From: Actinokineospora fastidiosa | GTDB lineage: Bacteria; Actinomycetota; Actinomycetes; Mycobacteriales; Pseudonocardiaceae | NCBI RefSeq assembly: GCF_014648415.1 | Contig: NZ_BMRB01000001.1 | Location: 372,001 to 436,000, forward strand | Length of the DNA: 64,000 bases | Direction: 5' to 3' | Shown: piece after piece, positions 31,859 through 41,975 of the stretch | Position numbering within the stretch: the first letter of the stretch is position 1 | How the letters are laid out: each line of letters starts with the position of its first letter | The notes under the pieces: generated by a model | Told to the model about the DNA's origin: nothing | Database searches by the model: none | What the model saw: the letters and a program-made list of their open reading frames with translations, nothing else | Position numbers and translations under genes: made by a program

Positions 31859-34822
31859 GTGAGCCCCGACCTGATCCTGCTGTCGCGGGTGTCCTACCGG
31901 GACCGGGAGATCACCGCGGCCCGGCTCCGGGACCTCGTCGCGCTGCTGGCCGCCGACCTGCGCGGTGGGTGCGGTACGCAGCGGCTCATCGACGAGCTGT
32001 GGCCGGACGAGCGGCCGGAGAACCCGGCCAAGGCGCTGCAGATCCTGGTCTCCCGGACCCGCGCGCAGCTCGGCCCCGACCTCGTCGTCCGCACGCCGAC
32101 GGGGTACCGGCTCGGGCTGGAAGCGGACCAGGTGGACAGTTCCGCGCTGGTCGCCCGCGCGGCGGCGAGCGCGCAGTGCTCGCGCGCGGGCGACCACGCG
32201 AGCGCGCTGGAGCACGCCGAGGCCGGTCTGGCGCTCTGGGACGGCGGCGGCGTCGACGGCGACGGCCCGCTGTCGGCCCTGCGCGCGGACCGGATGGCCG
32301 CGCTCGGGTCGCTGGAGCGCGCGCGGGCGCTGGCGCTGTCCCGGCTGAACCGCCACGCAGAGGCGCTGGACGCGCTGACCGCGCTGGCCGGGGAACGCCC
32401 GCACGACGAGGAGGTCCTGCTGGAGCTGCTGCGCTCCGAGGCCGCCACGGCCGGGCCCGCCGCCGCCCTCGCCCGGTACGAGACCTACCGCCGCTTCCTG
32501 CGCGACGAGCTCGGCAGCGACCCCGGGGCCGCCGTCCAGGCGCTGCACCAGCGGCTGCTCCAGGGCGAGCCCGTGCGGCACAACGTCGCCCACGAGCCGA
32601 ACCCCCTGCTGGGCCGCGACGCCGACCTCGCCGCGGTCACCGGCCTGGTCAGGACGTCCCGGGTGACGTCGATCGTCGGTCCCGGCGGCTTGGGCAAGAC
32701 CCGGCTGGCGCAGGCCGTCGGCCACCAGGCCGAGCAGCGGGTCGTGCACCTGGTCGCCCTCGCGGGCGTCGGCTCCGACGACGACGTGGCGGGCGAGGTC
32801 GCCTCGGTCGTCGGCGCGGGCGAGGGCCGGATCGCCGACGCGCTCGGGCCCGGCGCCCTGCTCATCCTGGACAACTGCGAGCACGTCCTGCGCGGCGCGG
32901 CCAATCTCGTGCGGACGCTGGTGTCGACGACGAAGGACCTGCGCGTCCTCACCACCAGCCGCGCGCCGCTGGGCCTGTCGTCCGAGTCGGTGTACCCGCT
33001 GCCCGAGCTGGACCTGGCCACGTCCGTGGCCCTGTTCGAGCACCGCGCGCGAGCCGCCCGGCCCGGTGTCGAGCTGCCGAGGGACGTCGTCGCCGAGCTG
33101 TGCGAACGCCTCGACGGCCTGCCGCTGGCCGTGGAGCTGGCCGCCGCCCGCGTGCGCGTGCTGTCGGTCCCCGAGATCGCCGCGCGCCTCGCCGACCGGT
33201 TCACCCTGCTGCGCGGCGGGCCGCGCGACGCACCCGCCCGCCACCGGACCCTCCGCGCGGTCGTCGACTGGTCGTGGAACCTGCTGGACCCCGACGCCCA
33301 GGCCGCCATGACCGCGCTCGCGGTCTTCCCCGGCGGGTTCACCGAGGAATCCGCAGGCTGGCTGATCGACGGCGACGTGCTGGACACCATCGAGGCCCTG
33401 GTCGACCAGTCCCTGCTCAAGGTCGAGGACACCCCGACGGGCACCCGCTTCCGGATGCTGGAGACCGTGCGCGAGTTCGCCCAGGGCCCGCCGGACGAGC
33501 GCTTCCTCGCCTGGGCGGTCGACTTCGGCACCCGCTACCACGACGCGGTGTTCGGGCCGGACGCCTTCGAGGTGGCCGCGCGGATCCGGGCCGACGAGGA
33601 CAACCTCCTCCACGCCCTGCGCCTGTCCCCGCACCCCGCGGTCGCCGCCGTGCTGATGAGCCTGTGGATCATCGAGTCCAACTACACCCGGCTCGCCGTG
33701 GTCGCCGCCGAGGTCGATCCCGTGCTCGTCCGCGCCGAGCCGTCGGACCCGGCCGTCACCGCCCTCACCCTGTCCACTTGGTACAAGCTGATGCTGGGCG
33801 GCTCGCGCCCGGAGCGGACGACGGACGCGTTGCGCGCGATCCTCACGGCCCCGCCGGACACGATGATCCGGGCGTTCGCGCACGTCCTGGTCGGCTCCCG
33901 GCCGCACGGCGACGAGCCGCTCCTCGTCGCGGCCGCGAGCGCCCTCGACAGCTACGTCCACGAGCACGACGGCGACCTTGACGCCGCGATCGCAGCGGCC
34001 GACCTGGTGTTGGCGAGCACGGACGAGCGGACAACCCCGTGGCAGTGGGCGATGGCGCACAGCAGGCTCGCCGAACTCACCCTGCGCGACGACGACGGCG
34101 AGCGCAGCCGTGACCACCTGCTGGCCGCGCTGCCGGTGCTGGAACGGCTGGGCGCCGCGGCCGACGTCGTCGGGCTGCGGTGGTGGCTGGTGCTGACGAA
34201 CCTGCGGATCGGCGAGCTGGACGAGGCGGGCCGCTGGCTGGAGCTGGTGTCGCGCGGGGCGGAGGAGAACGGCTCGACCGGCTACGACCTCGCCGTGCGG
34301 GCCGAGGTCCTGCTCGCCCGCGGCGAGACCGAGGCAGGTCTCGCCCTGTGGCGGCGCGTGCTGGACCACGTCAGGCAGACCGAGGGCGAACCGCCGGGCC
34401 ACGACCTCTGGGAGATCGAGGCACGCTGCGTCGCCGTGGTCGCCCACGCCCGCCACGGCGCGCTCGACCTGGTCGGCGACGCCCTGGCCGTGCTGACCGA
34501 GCACCTGGTCGACATGCTCGACCACCCGGTGGACAACCCGCCGCCCTACCTGATCCAGCTGCCGCTGTGGGGCGCTCAGCTGCTGGCGGTGGGCATGGTC
34601 GACCTCGCCCGCGGCGACACGCGCGGGGTCCGGCTGATCGCGCTGGCCGAGGCCTGCGGGTACCTGCGCAACTTCCAGCCCACCATGTCCGTCGCCGCCG
34701 CCCGCGCGGCCGCCGAGGACGCCGACGGCCCGGCGTACGCCGACGCGGTGTCGGAGTACGCCGGGCTGGGCCGGGAGGAACTGCGGCTGGCCGCCCTGGC
34801 GGCGCTCAGCGGTCGCGGTTGA
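31859..34822 (+). CDS. BTAD/NB-ARC transcriptional regulator (SARP-like, large)
   Basis: 987 residues. Residues 1-95 are a shortened winged-helix DNA-binding domain (LRDLVALLAADLRGGC, LIDELWPDERPENPAKALQILVSRTRAQL, RTPTGYRL). BTAD follows to about 235. The NB-ARC ATPase has the P-loop GPGGLGKT near 274, Walker B LLILDNCEH, TSRAPLGL and GLPLAVELAAARV. The last 450 residues are helical repeats. Such proteins couple ATP binding to activation of nearby biosynthetic or export genes. GTG at 31859. Its 3' end overlaps the convergent permease gene by 17 bases, so the DrrAB-like exporter is a candidate target. Confidence 0.88.
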   Translation: MSPDLILLSRVSYRDREITAARLRDLVALLAADLRGGCGTQRLIDELWPDERPENPAKALQILVSRTRAQLGPDLVVRTPTGYRLGLEADQVDSSALVARAAASAQCSRAGDHASALEHAEAGLALWDGGGVDGDGPLSALRADRMAALGSLERARALALSRLNRHAEALDALTALAGERPHDEEVLLELLRSEAATAGPAAALARYETYRRFLRDELGSDPGAAVQALHQRLLQGEPVRHNVAHEPNPLLGRDADLAAVTGLVRTSRVTSIVGPGGLGKTRLAQAVGHQAEQRVVHLVALAGVGSDDDVAGEVASVVGAGEGRIADALGPGALLILDNCEHVLRGAANLVRTLVSTTKDLRVLTTSRAPLGLSSESVYPLPELDLATSVALFEHRARAARPGVELPRDVVAELCERLDGLPLAVELAAARVRVLSVPEIAARLADRFTLLRGGPRDAPARHRTLRAVVDWSWNLLDPDAQAAMTALAVFPGGFTEESAGWLIDGDVLDTIEALVDQSLLKVEDTPTGTRFRMLETVREFAQGPPDERFLAWAVDFGTRYHDAVFGPDAFEVAARIRADEDNLLHALRLSPHPAVAAVLMSLWIIESNYTRLAVVAAEVDPVLVRAEPSDPAVTALTLSTWYKLMLGGSRPERTTDALRAILTAPPDTMIRAFAHVLVGSRPHGDEPLLVAAASALDSYVHEHDGDLDAAIAAADLVLASTDERTTPWQWAMAHSRLAELTLRDDDGERSRDHLLAALPVLERLGAAADVVGLRWWLVLTNLRIGELDEAGRWLELVSRGAEENGSTGYDLAVRAEVLLARGETEAGLALWRRVLDHVRQTEGEPPGHDLWEIEARCVAVVAHARHGALDLVGDALAVLTEHLVDMLDHPVDNPPPYLIQLPLWGAQLLAVGMVDLARGDTRGVRLIALAEACGYLRNFQPTMSVAAARAAAEDADGPAYADAVSEYAGLGREELRLAALAALSGRG

Positions 34823-35576
34823 ACAGCTTGCGCGACCACAGGTAGCCGCCCAGCGCGATGACCGCGCACCAGCCCACCGCGAGCCACCCCTTGGTGACCG
34901 GGGCGTGGGTCAGCAGACCGCGGATGGTCTCGATGATCGGGGTGAACGGCTGGTGCTCAGCGAAGGCGCGGAGCCCGGCGGGCATCGAGTCGGTGGGGAC
35001 GAACCCGCTGCTGAGGAACGGCAGGAACATCAGCGGCATGGGCAGGTTGCTCGCGCCCTCGACGGTCTTGGACACCAGCCCGAGCGCGACCGCCAGCCAG
35101 ACGATCGCGAGGGTGACCAGGGCGATGAACCCGAGCACGCCCAGCCACTCGACGGCGTTCGCGCTGGGCCGGAAGCCGATGAGCAGGCCGACGCCGAGCA
35201 CCAGCACGATGCCGACCATCGTCTGGACCATGCTGCCGACGACGTGTCCGGTGAGGACGGACACCCTGGCGATGTTCATGGTGCGGAAGCGGGCGATGAT
35301 GCCCTCGGTCATGTCGGTGGCCACCGAGATCGCCGTGCCCTGCGCGGCGCTGGCGATGGACATCAGCAGGATGCCGGGGACGACGTACTCGATGTAGTCC
35401 GCGCGTCCCCCGGACCCGCCGAGCCCGGCGCCGAGCGTGCCGCCGAAGACGTAGACGAACAGCAGCAGGAACAGGATCGGGAAGCCCGCCAGCATGATCG
35501 TCACCGACGGGTAGCGCAGCAGGTGCCGGAGGTTGCGGCGCAGCATGGTGGCCGAGTCGGCCAGGGCGTGGCTCAT
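34806..35576 (-). CDS. ABC-2 type permease, DrrB-like
   Basis: 256 residues with six hydrophobic segments, the first near SVTIMLAGFPILFLLLFVYV. ABC-2 pattern YIEYVVPGILLMSIAS and FLPFLSSGFVPTDSMPAGLR, followed by HQPFTPIIETIRGLL, all typical of the daunorubicin exporter permease DrrB. Forms the membrane pore with the ATPase encoded just upstream (ATGA overlap). Exported compound unknown; drug or peptide efflux likely. Confidence 0.92.
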   Translation of the reverse strand: MSHALADSATMLRRNLRHLLRYPSVTIMLAGFPILFLLLFVYVFGGTLGAGLGGSGGRADYIEYVVPGILLMSIASAAQGTAISVATDMTEGIIARFRTMNIARVSVLTGHVVGSMVQTMVGIVLVLGVGLLIGFRPSANAVEWLGVLGFIALVTLAIVWLAVALGLVSKTVEGASNLPMPLMFLPFLSSGFVPTDSMPAGLRAFAEHQPFTPIIETIRGLLTHAPVTKGWLAVGWCAVIALGGYLWSRKLFNRDR

Positions 35577-36487
35577 CGCGCGGGCTCCTTGTCGGTCAGG
35601 GCGAGGAAGACGTCGTCGAGGTCGGGGGTGTGGATGGACAGCTGCTCGACCTCGATGGACTCGTCGTCGAGGCGGTCGAGCAGGGCCTTCACCGAGCGCA
35701 GGCTGCCGTCGCTGGGCACGTGCAGGGCGAGGTCGTCGCGCTGGGCGGCGCCCAGGGCGTAGGCGGCGGACTCCAGGCCGCGGGCGTCGGCGAAGCGCAG
35801 CCGGACGTGGCCGCCGGGGATCATCCGCTTCAGCTCGTCGGCGGTGCCCTCGGCGACCAGCCTGCCGCCGTTGAGCACGGCGATGCGGTCGGCGAGCTGG
35901 TCGGCCTCCTCCAGGTACTGGGTGGTCAGGAAGACCGTGGTGCCCTGGCGGACCAGGTCGCGGATGATCTCCCACATGCCGCGGCGGCTGCGCGGGTCGA
36001 GGCCGGTGGTCGGCTCGTCGAGGAAGATCAGCCGGGGGCCGCCGACCAGCGTCATGGCCAGGTCGAGCCTGCGCCGCATGCCGCCGGAGAAGGTGGCCGC
36101 GGTCTTCCTGGCCGCGGCCACCAGGTCGAAGCGCTCCAGCAGGTCGGCGGCGACCCGGCGGCCCGCGCGGCGGCCGAGGTGGTGCAGGTCGGCCATGAGG
36201 ATGAGGTTCTCCTCGGCGGTGAGCAGGTTGTCCACCGCGGAGAACTGCCCGGTCACCCCGATGGCGGCGCGGATCGCGTCGGGCTCCCGCTGGCCCATGA
36301 TCGCGACGTCGCCAGCGTCGGCGCGGATGAGGGTGGTGAGGATGTTGACGGTGGTCGTCTTGCCCGCGCCGTTGGGGCCGAGCAGCGAGAAGATCGTGCC
36401 TGCCGGGACTTGGATGTCGATGCCGTCGAGGACGGTGTGGTCGCCGTAGGCCTTGCGGAGCCCCACGACGCTGATCGCGTTGGTCAT
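35573..36487 (-). CDS. ABC transporter ATP-binding protein, DrrA-like
   Basis: 304 residues. Walker A GPNGAGKTT near 41, Q-loop GVTGQFSAVDNLL, ABC signature FSGGMRRRLDLA, Walker B LIFLDEPTTGLD, and the DrrA-type C-terminal regulatory extension with FADARGLESAAYAL and TPDLDDVFLALT. ATG at 36487; an in-frame GTG at 36493 also exists. Energises the DrrB-like permease. Confidence 0.94.
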   Translation of the reverse strand: MTNAISVVGLRKAYGDHTVLDGIDIQVPAGTIFSLLGPNGAGKTTTVNILTTLIRADAGDVAIMGQREPDAIRAAIGVTGQFSAVDNLLTAEENLILMADLHHLGRRAGRRVAADLLERFDLVAAARKTAATFSGGMRRRLDLAMTLVGGPRLIFLDEPTTGLDPRSRRGMWEIIRDLVRQGTTVFLTTQYLEEADQLADRIAVLNGGRLVAEGTADELKRMIPGGHVRLRFADARGLESAAYALGAAQRDDLALHVPSDGSLRSVKALLDRLDDESIEVEQLSIHTPDLDDVFLALTDKEPAR

Positions 36488-36534
36488 GGGCACAGCCTGC
36501 GGCGGCGCCGGATCAGGGCGGTTTCAGCGCGGTT

Positions 36535-37254
36535 TCAGAGCAACTCGTCGAGCAGGCGGTACCAGTACAGCCTGTCCGCATCGATGGTCGTCGGGCCGTA
36601 TTCGGCGAGGAAGGCGGCGAAGGCGGGACCGGGCAGTTCCCGCTCGGCGATGGCGAGGTCGCGGTGGCGGTCGGCGCGGCCGAGGCGGGAGACGTCGATC
36701 AGCACGCAGGTCCCGTCCGGGCGGAGGAGGACGTTGGCGGGCGTGAAGTCGCCGTGGGCGACGACCGGGTCCGCATCGGCTGGCTTGAGCTTGACCAGCC
36801 GGTCGAGGAGGTCGGCGGGCGAGCAGCCCGCGTGGTCGTCGTCGAAGTCGTCCGGGTCGACCCGGCCGGTCTCCACCATGGCGGTCGCCGCGGCCACGGC
36901 CGAGTCGGAGCCCGCGTCGAAGGGGCACTCCTCGACGGGGAGGGCGTGGAGGGCGCGCAGCAGGCGGCCCATCGCCGCGCCCGCCGCCTCCGGCGCGACG
37001 CCCGCCAGCGACGGCGCGCCGACGTCGGCCAGGACGAGCCAGTCGCCCGCGAACGCCGCGACGGCGGGGACGGCGACGCGCCCCTCCAGCCAGCGCAGGC
37101 GCTCGTGCTCCCGGACGGCGTCCGGGCCCCGCTTGACGAAGAACGTCCCCGCCGCGCCGGTGGTCTTCCGCACGCCACCGCTGAGCCCCTCGTGGTCGGC
37201 GCTCCACACCGCATCGCCGCCGACGACATCGAGCACGGACCGCGGGATCTCCAT
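36535..37254 (-). CDS. aminoglycoside phosphotransferase (APH(3')-like) family kinase
   Basis: 239 residues. Kinase-like fold: FFVKRG supplies the ATP-binding Lys, the catalytic segment is VVAHGDFTPANVLL, and the metal-binding segment LIDVSRLGRADRHRDLAIA closely follows the APH(3') signature (IDxGRLGxADRxxDxA). It ends with the YWYRLLDELL helix like APH(3') enzymes. Could phosphorylate an aminoglycoside or a self-made metabolite. The gene lies just upstream of the exporter on the same strand with a 47-base gap, suggesting a resistance pair. Actual substrate is unproven. Confidence 0.82.
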   Translation of the reverse strand: MEIPRSVLDVVGGDAVWSADHEGLSGGVRKTTGAAGTFFVKRGPDAVREHERLRWLEGRVAVPAVAAFAGDWLVLADVGAPSLAGVAPEAAGAAMGRLLRALHALPVEECPFDAGSDSAVAAATAMVETGRVDPDDFDDDHAGCSPADLLDRLVKLKPADADPVVAHGDFTPANVLLRPDGTCVLIDVSRLGRADRHRDLAIAERELPGPAFAAFLAEYGPTTIDADRLYWYRLLDELL

Positions 37255-37322
37255 ACGCCCAGTCTGCCAGAGCGACCGGCGCCCGACCATCCATTATGGA
37301 CGATCGGGCGCCGGTCGGACGG

Positions 37323-38930
37323 CTACTCCCTTTCGGTGATCACGAACTCCACGCCGCCCAGGTCCTCGCCGCGCTGGTCGGTCTGGAACATCCGGACGGT
37401 CTGGCCGGGGGCGGCGGTGTCGCCCGCGGCGAACGTGAGCGTGGTCTGCAGGCGCTCACCGGGCTTGAGCTCCAGGTCGTGCAGCACGGCGCGGCGCGGG
37501 TCGGCGATCTCGACCCGGGTCTCGCCGACCCGGCGCACGCCCTCGGCCTTGCCGCCCGCGGCGAGCCAGCGGCGGGTGAGGTCGGGGCCGAGGTCGAGCA
37601 CCAGCCTGCCGCCGAACGCCCGCTCACCGCCCGCCAGCACCAGGTCGGTGACCAGCGGCTCGGGGAACGGGTTGCCGACGGTGAACGGGCGGGTGATCGG
37701 CTTGGTGCCCGGCAGCGCGCGGACCGAGTTGATGTTGCGCCAGGCGATGTTGTTGTTGTTGCGCGCGTTCGTGTGCGTCGCCGGGGTCTCGGCGAACGTC
37801 ATCGGGTCGGTCGCCGACTCCCAGCGGGCGAGCAGGCAGAAGTGGCCGGGGCCGGGCACGTTCGGCCACTCGACCATCACCGTCGTCCCGCCCGGGGGCA
37901 CGGTGACCCCGGACTCGGAGCCGAACTCGGTCCAGTGCGTCGGCCACTGCGCGCCCCCGCCCTGGGCGGTGTAGTAGAGCCGGAGCGTGCCGACCCCGGT
38001 GCCGCTGCCGCCCGGGCCCGGGTTGCGCAGGTCCACGAACACGTAGTTCGTCGCCCCCGCGATCGGGTTGGCGCCCGGGCAGGACGACGGCGTGGTGCAG
38101 ACCCGGATGTCCGGGCTGGTGTACGCCGACCCGGAGACCAGCGGCTCGACACCGGCGTCGGAGGTGTTGTCACGCATGAAGACGTCGGTGGGCGCGCAGT
38201 TGTGCAGCGCGCGGCGGATGTAGGCCGCGGTGTCGGCGCCGAGCGGATCGGTCTGGTAGAAGTAGCCGCCGGTCGTGGTGGCGTAGTCCTGCATGATCGG
38301 CACGATGGCGCCGCTGTAGACCGTGGACGTGGGCACGTAGATCGGCGTCAGCTTGATGCCGCCCGCCTGCGCGTCGAGGGCTACCTGGTGGGCGTTGGCG
38401 ACGTCCGCGGCGGTGTGCGCGTTGTCGAACCCTCCGGGGCGGGCGTCGGTGACCATGATCGTGTGCTTGGTGGCGTTGGTGCGCCACGTGCCCGCGAAGT
38501 CGCCGGTCTGGGGGCGCCCGGCGGCGGGCAGGTTGTTGACCACGGTGTTGAGCGCCTCGTCGGACGCCTCCGGCTCCGCGGAGCCGCCGGTCGCGGTGAG
38601 CGCGCCGAGCTGGGCCGCCACGGCGGCCTGGTTGCCCGCCGCGAGGTCGACGTGCACGGACACGGTGTCCTTGAAGCTGACCAGCCCTAACTTGTAATCA
38701 CCGCCGGACAGCGCCACCACGTCGGACAGGATGCTGTTGAGCCCGGACTGCACGTTGGTCAGCGCGCCGCCCATGCTGCCGGTCGTGTCCAGCACGATGG
38801 TGACGTCCATCGGGCCGCACGGGCTCGCCGCGGCCGGGGCGGCCGCCGCGCTCATCGCCGGGGCGAGGGCGGCGGCGACGGCCACCGCGGCCAGTAGCGG
38901 GACGCGCCGCCGCTGCAGGGGGTGGGACAT
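37323..38930 (-). CDS. secreted von Willebrand factor A domain protein
   Basis: 535 residues. Signal peptide 1-33 (RRRVPLLAAVAVAAALAPAMSAAAA). The vWA domain starts at about 42 with an intact MIDAS DTTGS (VLDTTGSMGG), and includes TATGGSAEPEA and IMVTDARPGG. The C-terminal half (about 260-535) holds beta-sandwich-like segments (NYVFVDLRNPG, VMVEWPNVPGPGHFCLLARW and TTLTFAAGDTAAPGQT) resembling adhesion or choice-of-anchor modules. Presumably an extracellular metal-dependent adhesion protein. ATG at 38930 follows AAAGGATCC. Divergent from an AfsR-like regulator that may control it. Confidence 0.85.
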   Translation of the reverse strand: MSHPLQRRRVPLLAAVAVAAALAPAMSAAAAPAAASPCGPMDVTIVLDTTGSMGGALTNVQSGLNSILSDVVALSGGDYKLGLVSFKDTVSVHVDLAAGNQAAVAAQLGALTATGGSAEPEASDEALNTVVNNLPAAGRPQTGDFAGTWRTNATKHTIMVTDARPGGFDNAHTAADVANAHQVALDAQAGGIKLTPIYVPTSTVYSGAIVPIMQDYATTTGGYFYQTDPLGADTAAYIRRALHNCAPTDVFMRDNTSDAGVEPLVSGSAYTSPDIRVCTTPSSCPGANPIAGATNYVFVDLRNPGPGGSGTGVGTLRLYYTAQGGGAQWPTHWTEFGSESGVTVPPGGTTVMVEWPNVPGPGHFCLLARWESATDPMTFAETPATHTNARNNNNIAWRNINSVRALPGTKPITRPFTVGNPFPEPLVTDLVLAGGERAFGGRLVLDLGPDLTRRWLAAGGKAEGVRRVGETRVEIADPRRAVLHDLELKPGERLQTTLTFAAGDTAAPGQTVRMFQTDQRGEDLGGVEFVITERE

Positions 38931-39089
38931 GGGGATCCTTTCCGTCGGACCGGGGTTCGCCCGAGCGTCCGGCCGTCCGGTTGCAGCGGGGTTGTGCCGT
39001 GGTTGTCGGCGCAACCCGGTTGGCCGATTTGCCCGTTCGCCCGGCCGGCTACGCTCGCGTCGGGCGATGACGCACGGAGGCGACCTGGG

Positions 39090-41975
39090 GTGACCGGACC
39101 CGGATGGCTCGGTGTCCTGGGACCGGTCGAGGCCGTCGGTCCGACCGGGCGGGCTGAGCTGCACGGCGCGCGTCAACGCGCTGTCCTCGGCGTGCTCGCG
39201 CTGCACGCGGGCACGGTGCTGTCCGCGACCCGGCTCGTCGACGTCCTCTGGGGCGACCAGCCGCCGCGCACCGCCGTGAAGACCCTGCACAGCCACGTCG
39301 CCCGGCTGCGGACCGCGCTCGCCGCGGCGGGCTTCGGCGGCGTCCTGGTCACCCGAGGCCCCGGCTACATCCTGGACGTCGCGCCGGAGTCGGTGGACGC
39401 GCACCGCTTCGCCGCGCTGGTCAGGGCGGCCCGCGGGCTCGCCGCCGACCGCGCCGCCGCGCTGCTGCGCGAGGCGGTCGGGCTGTGGCGGGGCGAGCCG
39501 TTCGCCGACACCCCGCTGGCCGACTGGGGCAAGCACGCCGTGGACGACCTCGCCGAGCAGCGATTATCCGCGGTGGAGGACCTCTGGGATGCCGAGCTGC
39601 GGCTGGGCGGGCACGACGACGCCGCCCGCGAACTCCCCCGCCTGCTGGCCCGCCACCCGCTGCGGGAGCGCATGGCCGGGCTGGCGATGCTCGCGCTGCA
39701 CCGCTGCGGCAGGCACGCCGACGCGCTGGCGGTGTTCGACCGGGTCCGCCGCGACCTCGCCGAGTCCTACGGCGCCGACCCCGGGCCGGACCTGGCCGCC
39801 CTGCACACCGCGATCCTGCGCCGCGACCCCGCGCTCGACGGCGAGCCCGCCTACCTGGCCGCGCCCGCGCAGCTGCCCGCCCCGGTCGGGCACTTCACCG
39901 GCCGCGCCGCCGAGCTGTCGGCGCTGGACGACGTCGTCGCGGGCGCCGAGCGGCCGGTCGTGGTGATCACGGGCGCGGCTGGCATGGGCAAGACCGCCCT
40001 GGCCGTGCAGTGGGCGCACCGGGTGGCCGCCCGCTTCCCCGACGGGCAGCTCTACCTCGACCTGGCCGAGCAGGGCCCCGCCGACGCGCTCGCCCACCTC
40101 CTGCGCTCGCTGGACGTGCCCGACGACCGCGTCCCCGCCGACGCCGCCGAACGGGCCGCGCTGTACCGGTCGCTGCTCAAGGCCCGCCGCTGCCTGGTGC
40201 TCGTGGACAACGCGGGCGGCGTGGACGACGTGCTGCCGCTGGTGCCCGGGGCCGGGGCGAGCGTGCTGGCCGTGACCAGCCGCGCGACCCTGGCGGCGCT
40301 GGGCACGCGGCACGCGGTGCGGGTGGTCGCCGTCGACGCGCTCGACCACGCCGACTCGCTCGCCCTGCTCGCCCGGGTGCTCGGCGACGCCCGCGTCCGC
40401 CGCGAGCCGGTCGCGGCCGCCCGGCTGGCGCGGCTGTGCGGCGGGATGCCGCTGGCGCTGCGCATCATCGCCGCCCGGCTGCAAGCAGCGGCGTCGGCCA
40501 CGCTGGCCGCCACGGCCGCCGACCTGGCCAGCGCGGGCCGGTTGGACGGGCTCGCCATCGAGGGCGACTCGCGCACGGTGGGCACCGTGCTGGCCAGCGC
40601 GTACCGGCCGCTGTCCCCGGCCGACGCCGCGATGTTCCGGATGGTCGGGCTGGCGCCCGGCGCGACGGTGACGGCCGGGGCCGGGGCCGCGCTGTGCGGG
40701 ATCGGGACCGCGCAGGCGGCCGACGCGCTGGCCGCGCTCGCCAGCGGGCACCTGCTCAGCCCCGTCGGTCAGGACCGGTACCGCGCGCACGACCTGACGC
40801 GCGAGTTCGCCGCGGAGCGGGTGGCGGCCGAGGTGTCGGCCGCCGACCGCGCCGCGGCGGTGGACCGGCTGTTGGACTGGTACCTGGCCGTCGCCGAGGC
40901 CGCGAACCGGGTGATCGATCCGCGCCGGGACGCGGTGCGCCCCGACCCCGGGTTCCGCCCGGACCGCCTGCCGTTCCCGGACGACCGGCACGCCGCCCTG
41001 GCGTTCCTCAACGGCGAGCGGGACAACGTGCTGCCCGTGGTGCGCCTGGCCCGCGCGCACGGCAGGCTCGACGCCGCGTGGCAGCTGACGTACCTGCTCA
41101 CCAGCTACCACGACGCGACCGGCCACTGGCACCTGCGGACCAGGGTGTGCGCCGTGGCCGCGGAGGCCGCCGCCGCGCTGGGCGACCCGCGCGCCGAGGC
41201 CGAGACGCTGCGCGGCCTGGGCGTCGCGTACTTCATGATCCGCCGGTTCGAGGACGCCCTGGCCACCAACCGCGCCGCGCTGCTGGCCGCCCAGGCGGCG
41301 GGCGACGCGGCAGGCGAGGGGCACGTCCACAACAACATCGCCAACGCCCTGGCCGAGCTGCGCCGCTTCGACGAGGCGGTCGTCGCGCACGAGCGCGCCG
41401 TGGCGACCTGCGGCGCGGCGGGCAACGCGCTGGGCAGGGCGCTCGCGCAGCGCAACCTCGGCCACACGTACGTGCGCATGGGCCGGGCCGGGCTGAGCCT
41501 CGCCCCGCTGACCGACGCCCTCGGCACCTTCGCCGACCTCGGCCACGACCGGCTGGTCGCCGCGACCCTGGACACCATCGGCGAGGCGCGGCTGCAGCTC
41601 GGCGAGCACACCGCTGCCCTCGCCGCCGTCGAGCGGGCCATCACCATCAGCCGCGACCTCGGCGACCAGTGGCTGGAGTGGGAGTGCCTGCTCGACGCCG
41701 GGCGGGTGCACCTCGACCGAGGCGCCCCCGGCCCGGCGGCCGACCACTTCGCCAGCGCCCTGCAGGCCAGCCGCGCCGTGGGCGACCGCCACGGCGAGGC
41801 GGCCGCCATCGCCCACCTGGGCCGCGCCTACCTCGCAGCGGGCCGCCACACCGACGCCCGCCGCGAACTGGAACGCGCCGTCGTCCTGCGCGCGGGCGTG
41901 CCGGACGAGGACGAACAGGCGCAGCTGCAGGCCGCGCTGGCCGAACTCCACGAGGTCACCGCACCCGGCCGGTGA
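39090..41975 (+). CDS. AfsR/SARP-family regulator with NB-ARC and TPR domains
   Basis: 961 residues. OmpR-like winged helix (about 1-90: GARQRAVLGVLALHAG, LVDVLWGDQPPRTAVKTLHSHVARLR), BTAD (about 95-245: WRGEPFADTP, LPRLLARHPLRERM), then NB-ARC with P-loop GAAGMGKT near 296, LVLVDNAGG and GGMPLALRIIAARL. Tetratricopeptide repeats run from about 690 to the end (VAYFMIRRFEDALATNRAAL, IANALAELRRFDEAVV and similar). This is the AfsR layout, controlling secondary metabolism or development. GTG at 39090 has GGAGG 9 bases upstream. Divergent from the secreted vWA gene. Confidence 0.92.
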   Translation: MTGPGWLGVLGPVEAVGPTGRAELHGARQRAVLGVLALHAGTVLSATRLVDVLWGDQPPRTAVKTLHSHVARLRTALAAAGFGGVLVTRGPGYILDVAPESVDAHRFAALVRAARGLAADRAAALLREAVGLWRGEPFADTPLADWGKHAVDDLAEQRLSAVEDLWDAELRLGGHDDAARELPRLLARHPLRERMAGLAMLALHRCGRHADALAVFDRVRRDLAESYGADPGPDLAALHTAILRRDPALDGEPAYLAAPAQLPAPVGHFTGRAAELSALDDVVAGAERPVVVITGAAGMGKTALAVQWAHRVAARFPDGQLYLDLAEQGPADALAHLLRSLDVPDDRVPADAAERAALYRSLLKARRCLVLVDNAGGVDDVLPLVPGAGASVLAVTSRATLAALGTRHAVRVVAVDALDHADSLALLARVLGDARVRREPVAAARLARLCGGMPLALRIIAARLQAAASATLAATAADLASAGRLDGLAIEGDSRTVGTVLASAYRPLSPADAAMFRMVGLAPGATVTAGAGAALCGIGTAQAADALAALASGHLLSPVGQDRYRAHDLTREFAAERVAAEVSAADRAAAVDRLLDWYLAVAEAANRVIDPRRDAVRPDPGFRPDRLPFPDDRHAALAFLNGERDNVLPVVRLARAHGRLDAAWQLTYLLTSYHDATGHWHLRTRVCAVAAEAAAALGDPRAEAETLRGLGVAYFMIRRFEDALATNRAALLAAQAAGDAAGEGHVHNNIANALAELRRFDEAVVAHERAVATCGAAGNALGRALAQRNLGHTYVRMGRAGLSLAPLTDALGTFADLGHDRLVAATLDTIGEARLQLGEHTAALAAVERAITISRDLGDQWLEWECLLDAGRVHLDRGAPGPAADHFASALQASRAVGDRHGEAAAIAHLGRAYLAAGRHTDARRELERAVVLRAGVPDEDEQAQLQAALAELHEVTAPGR

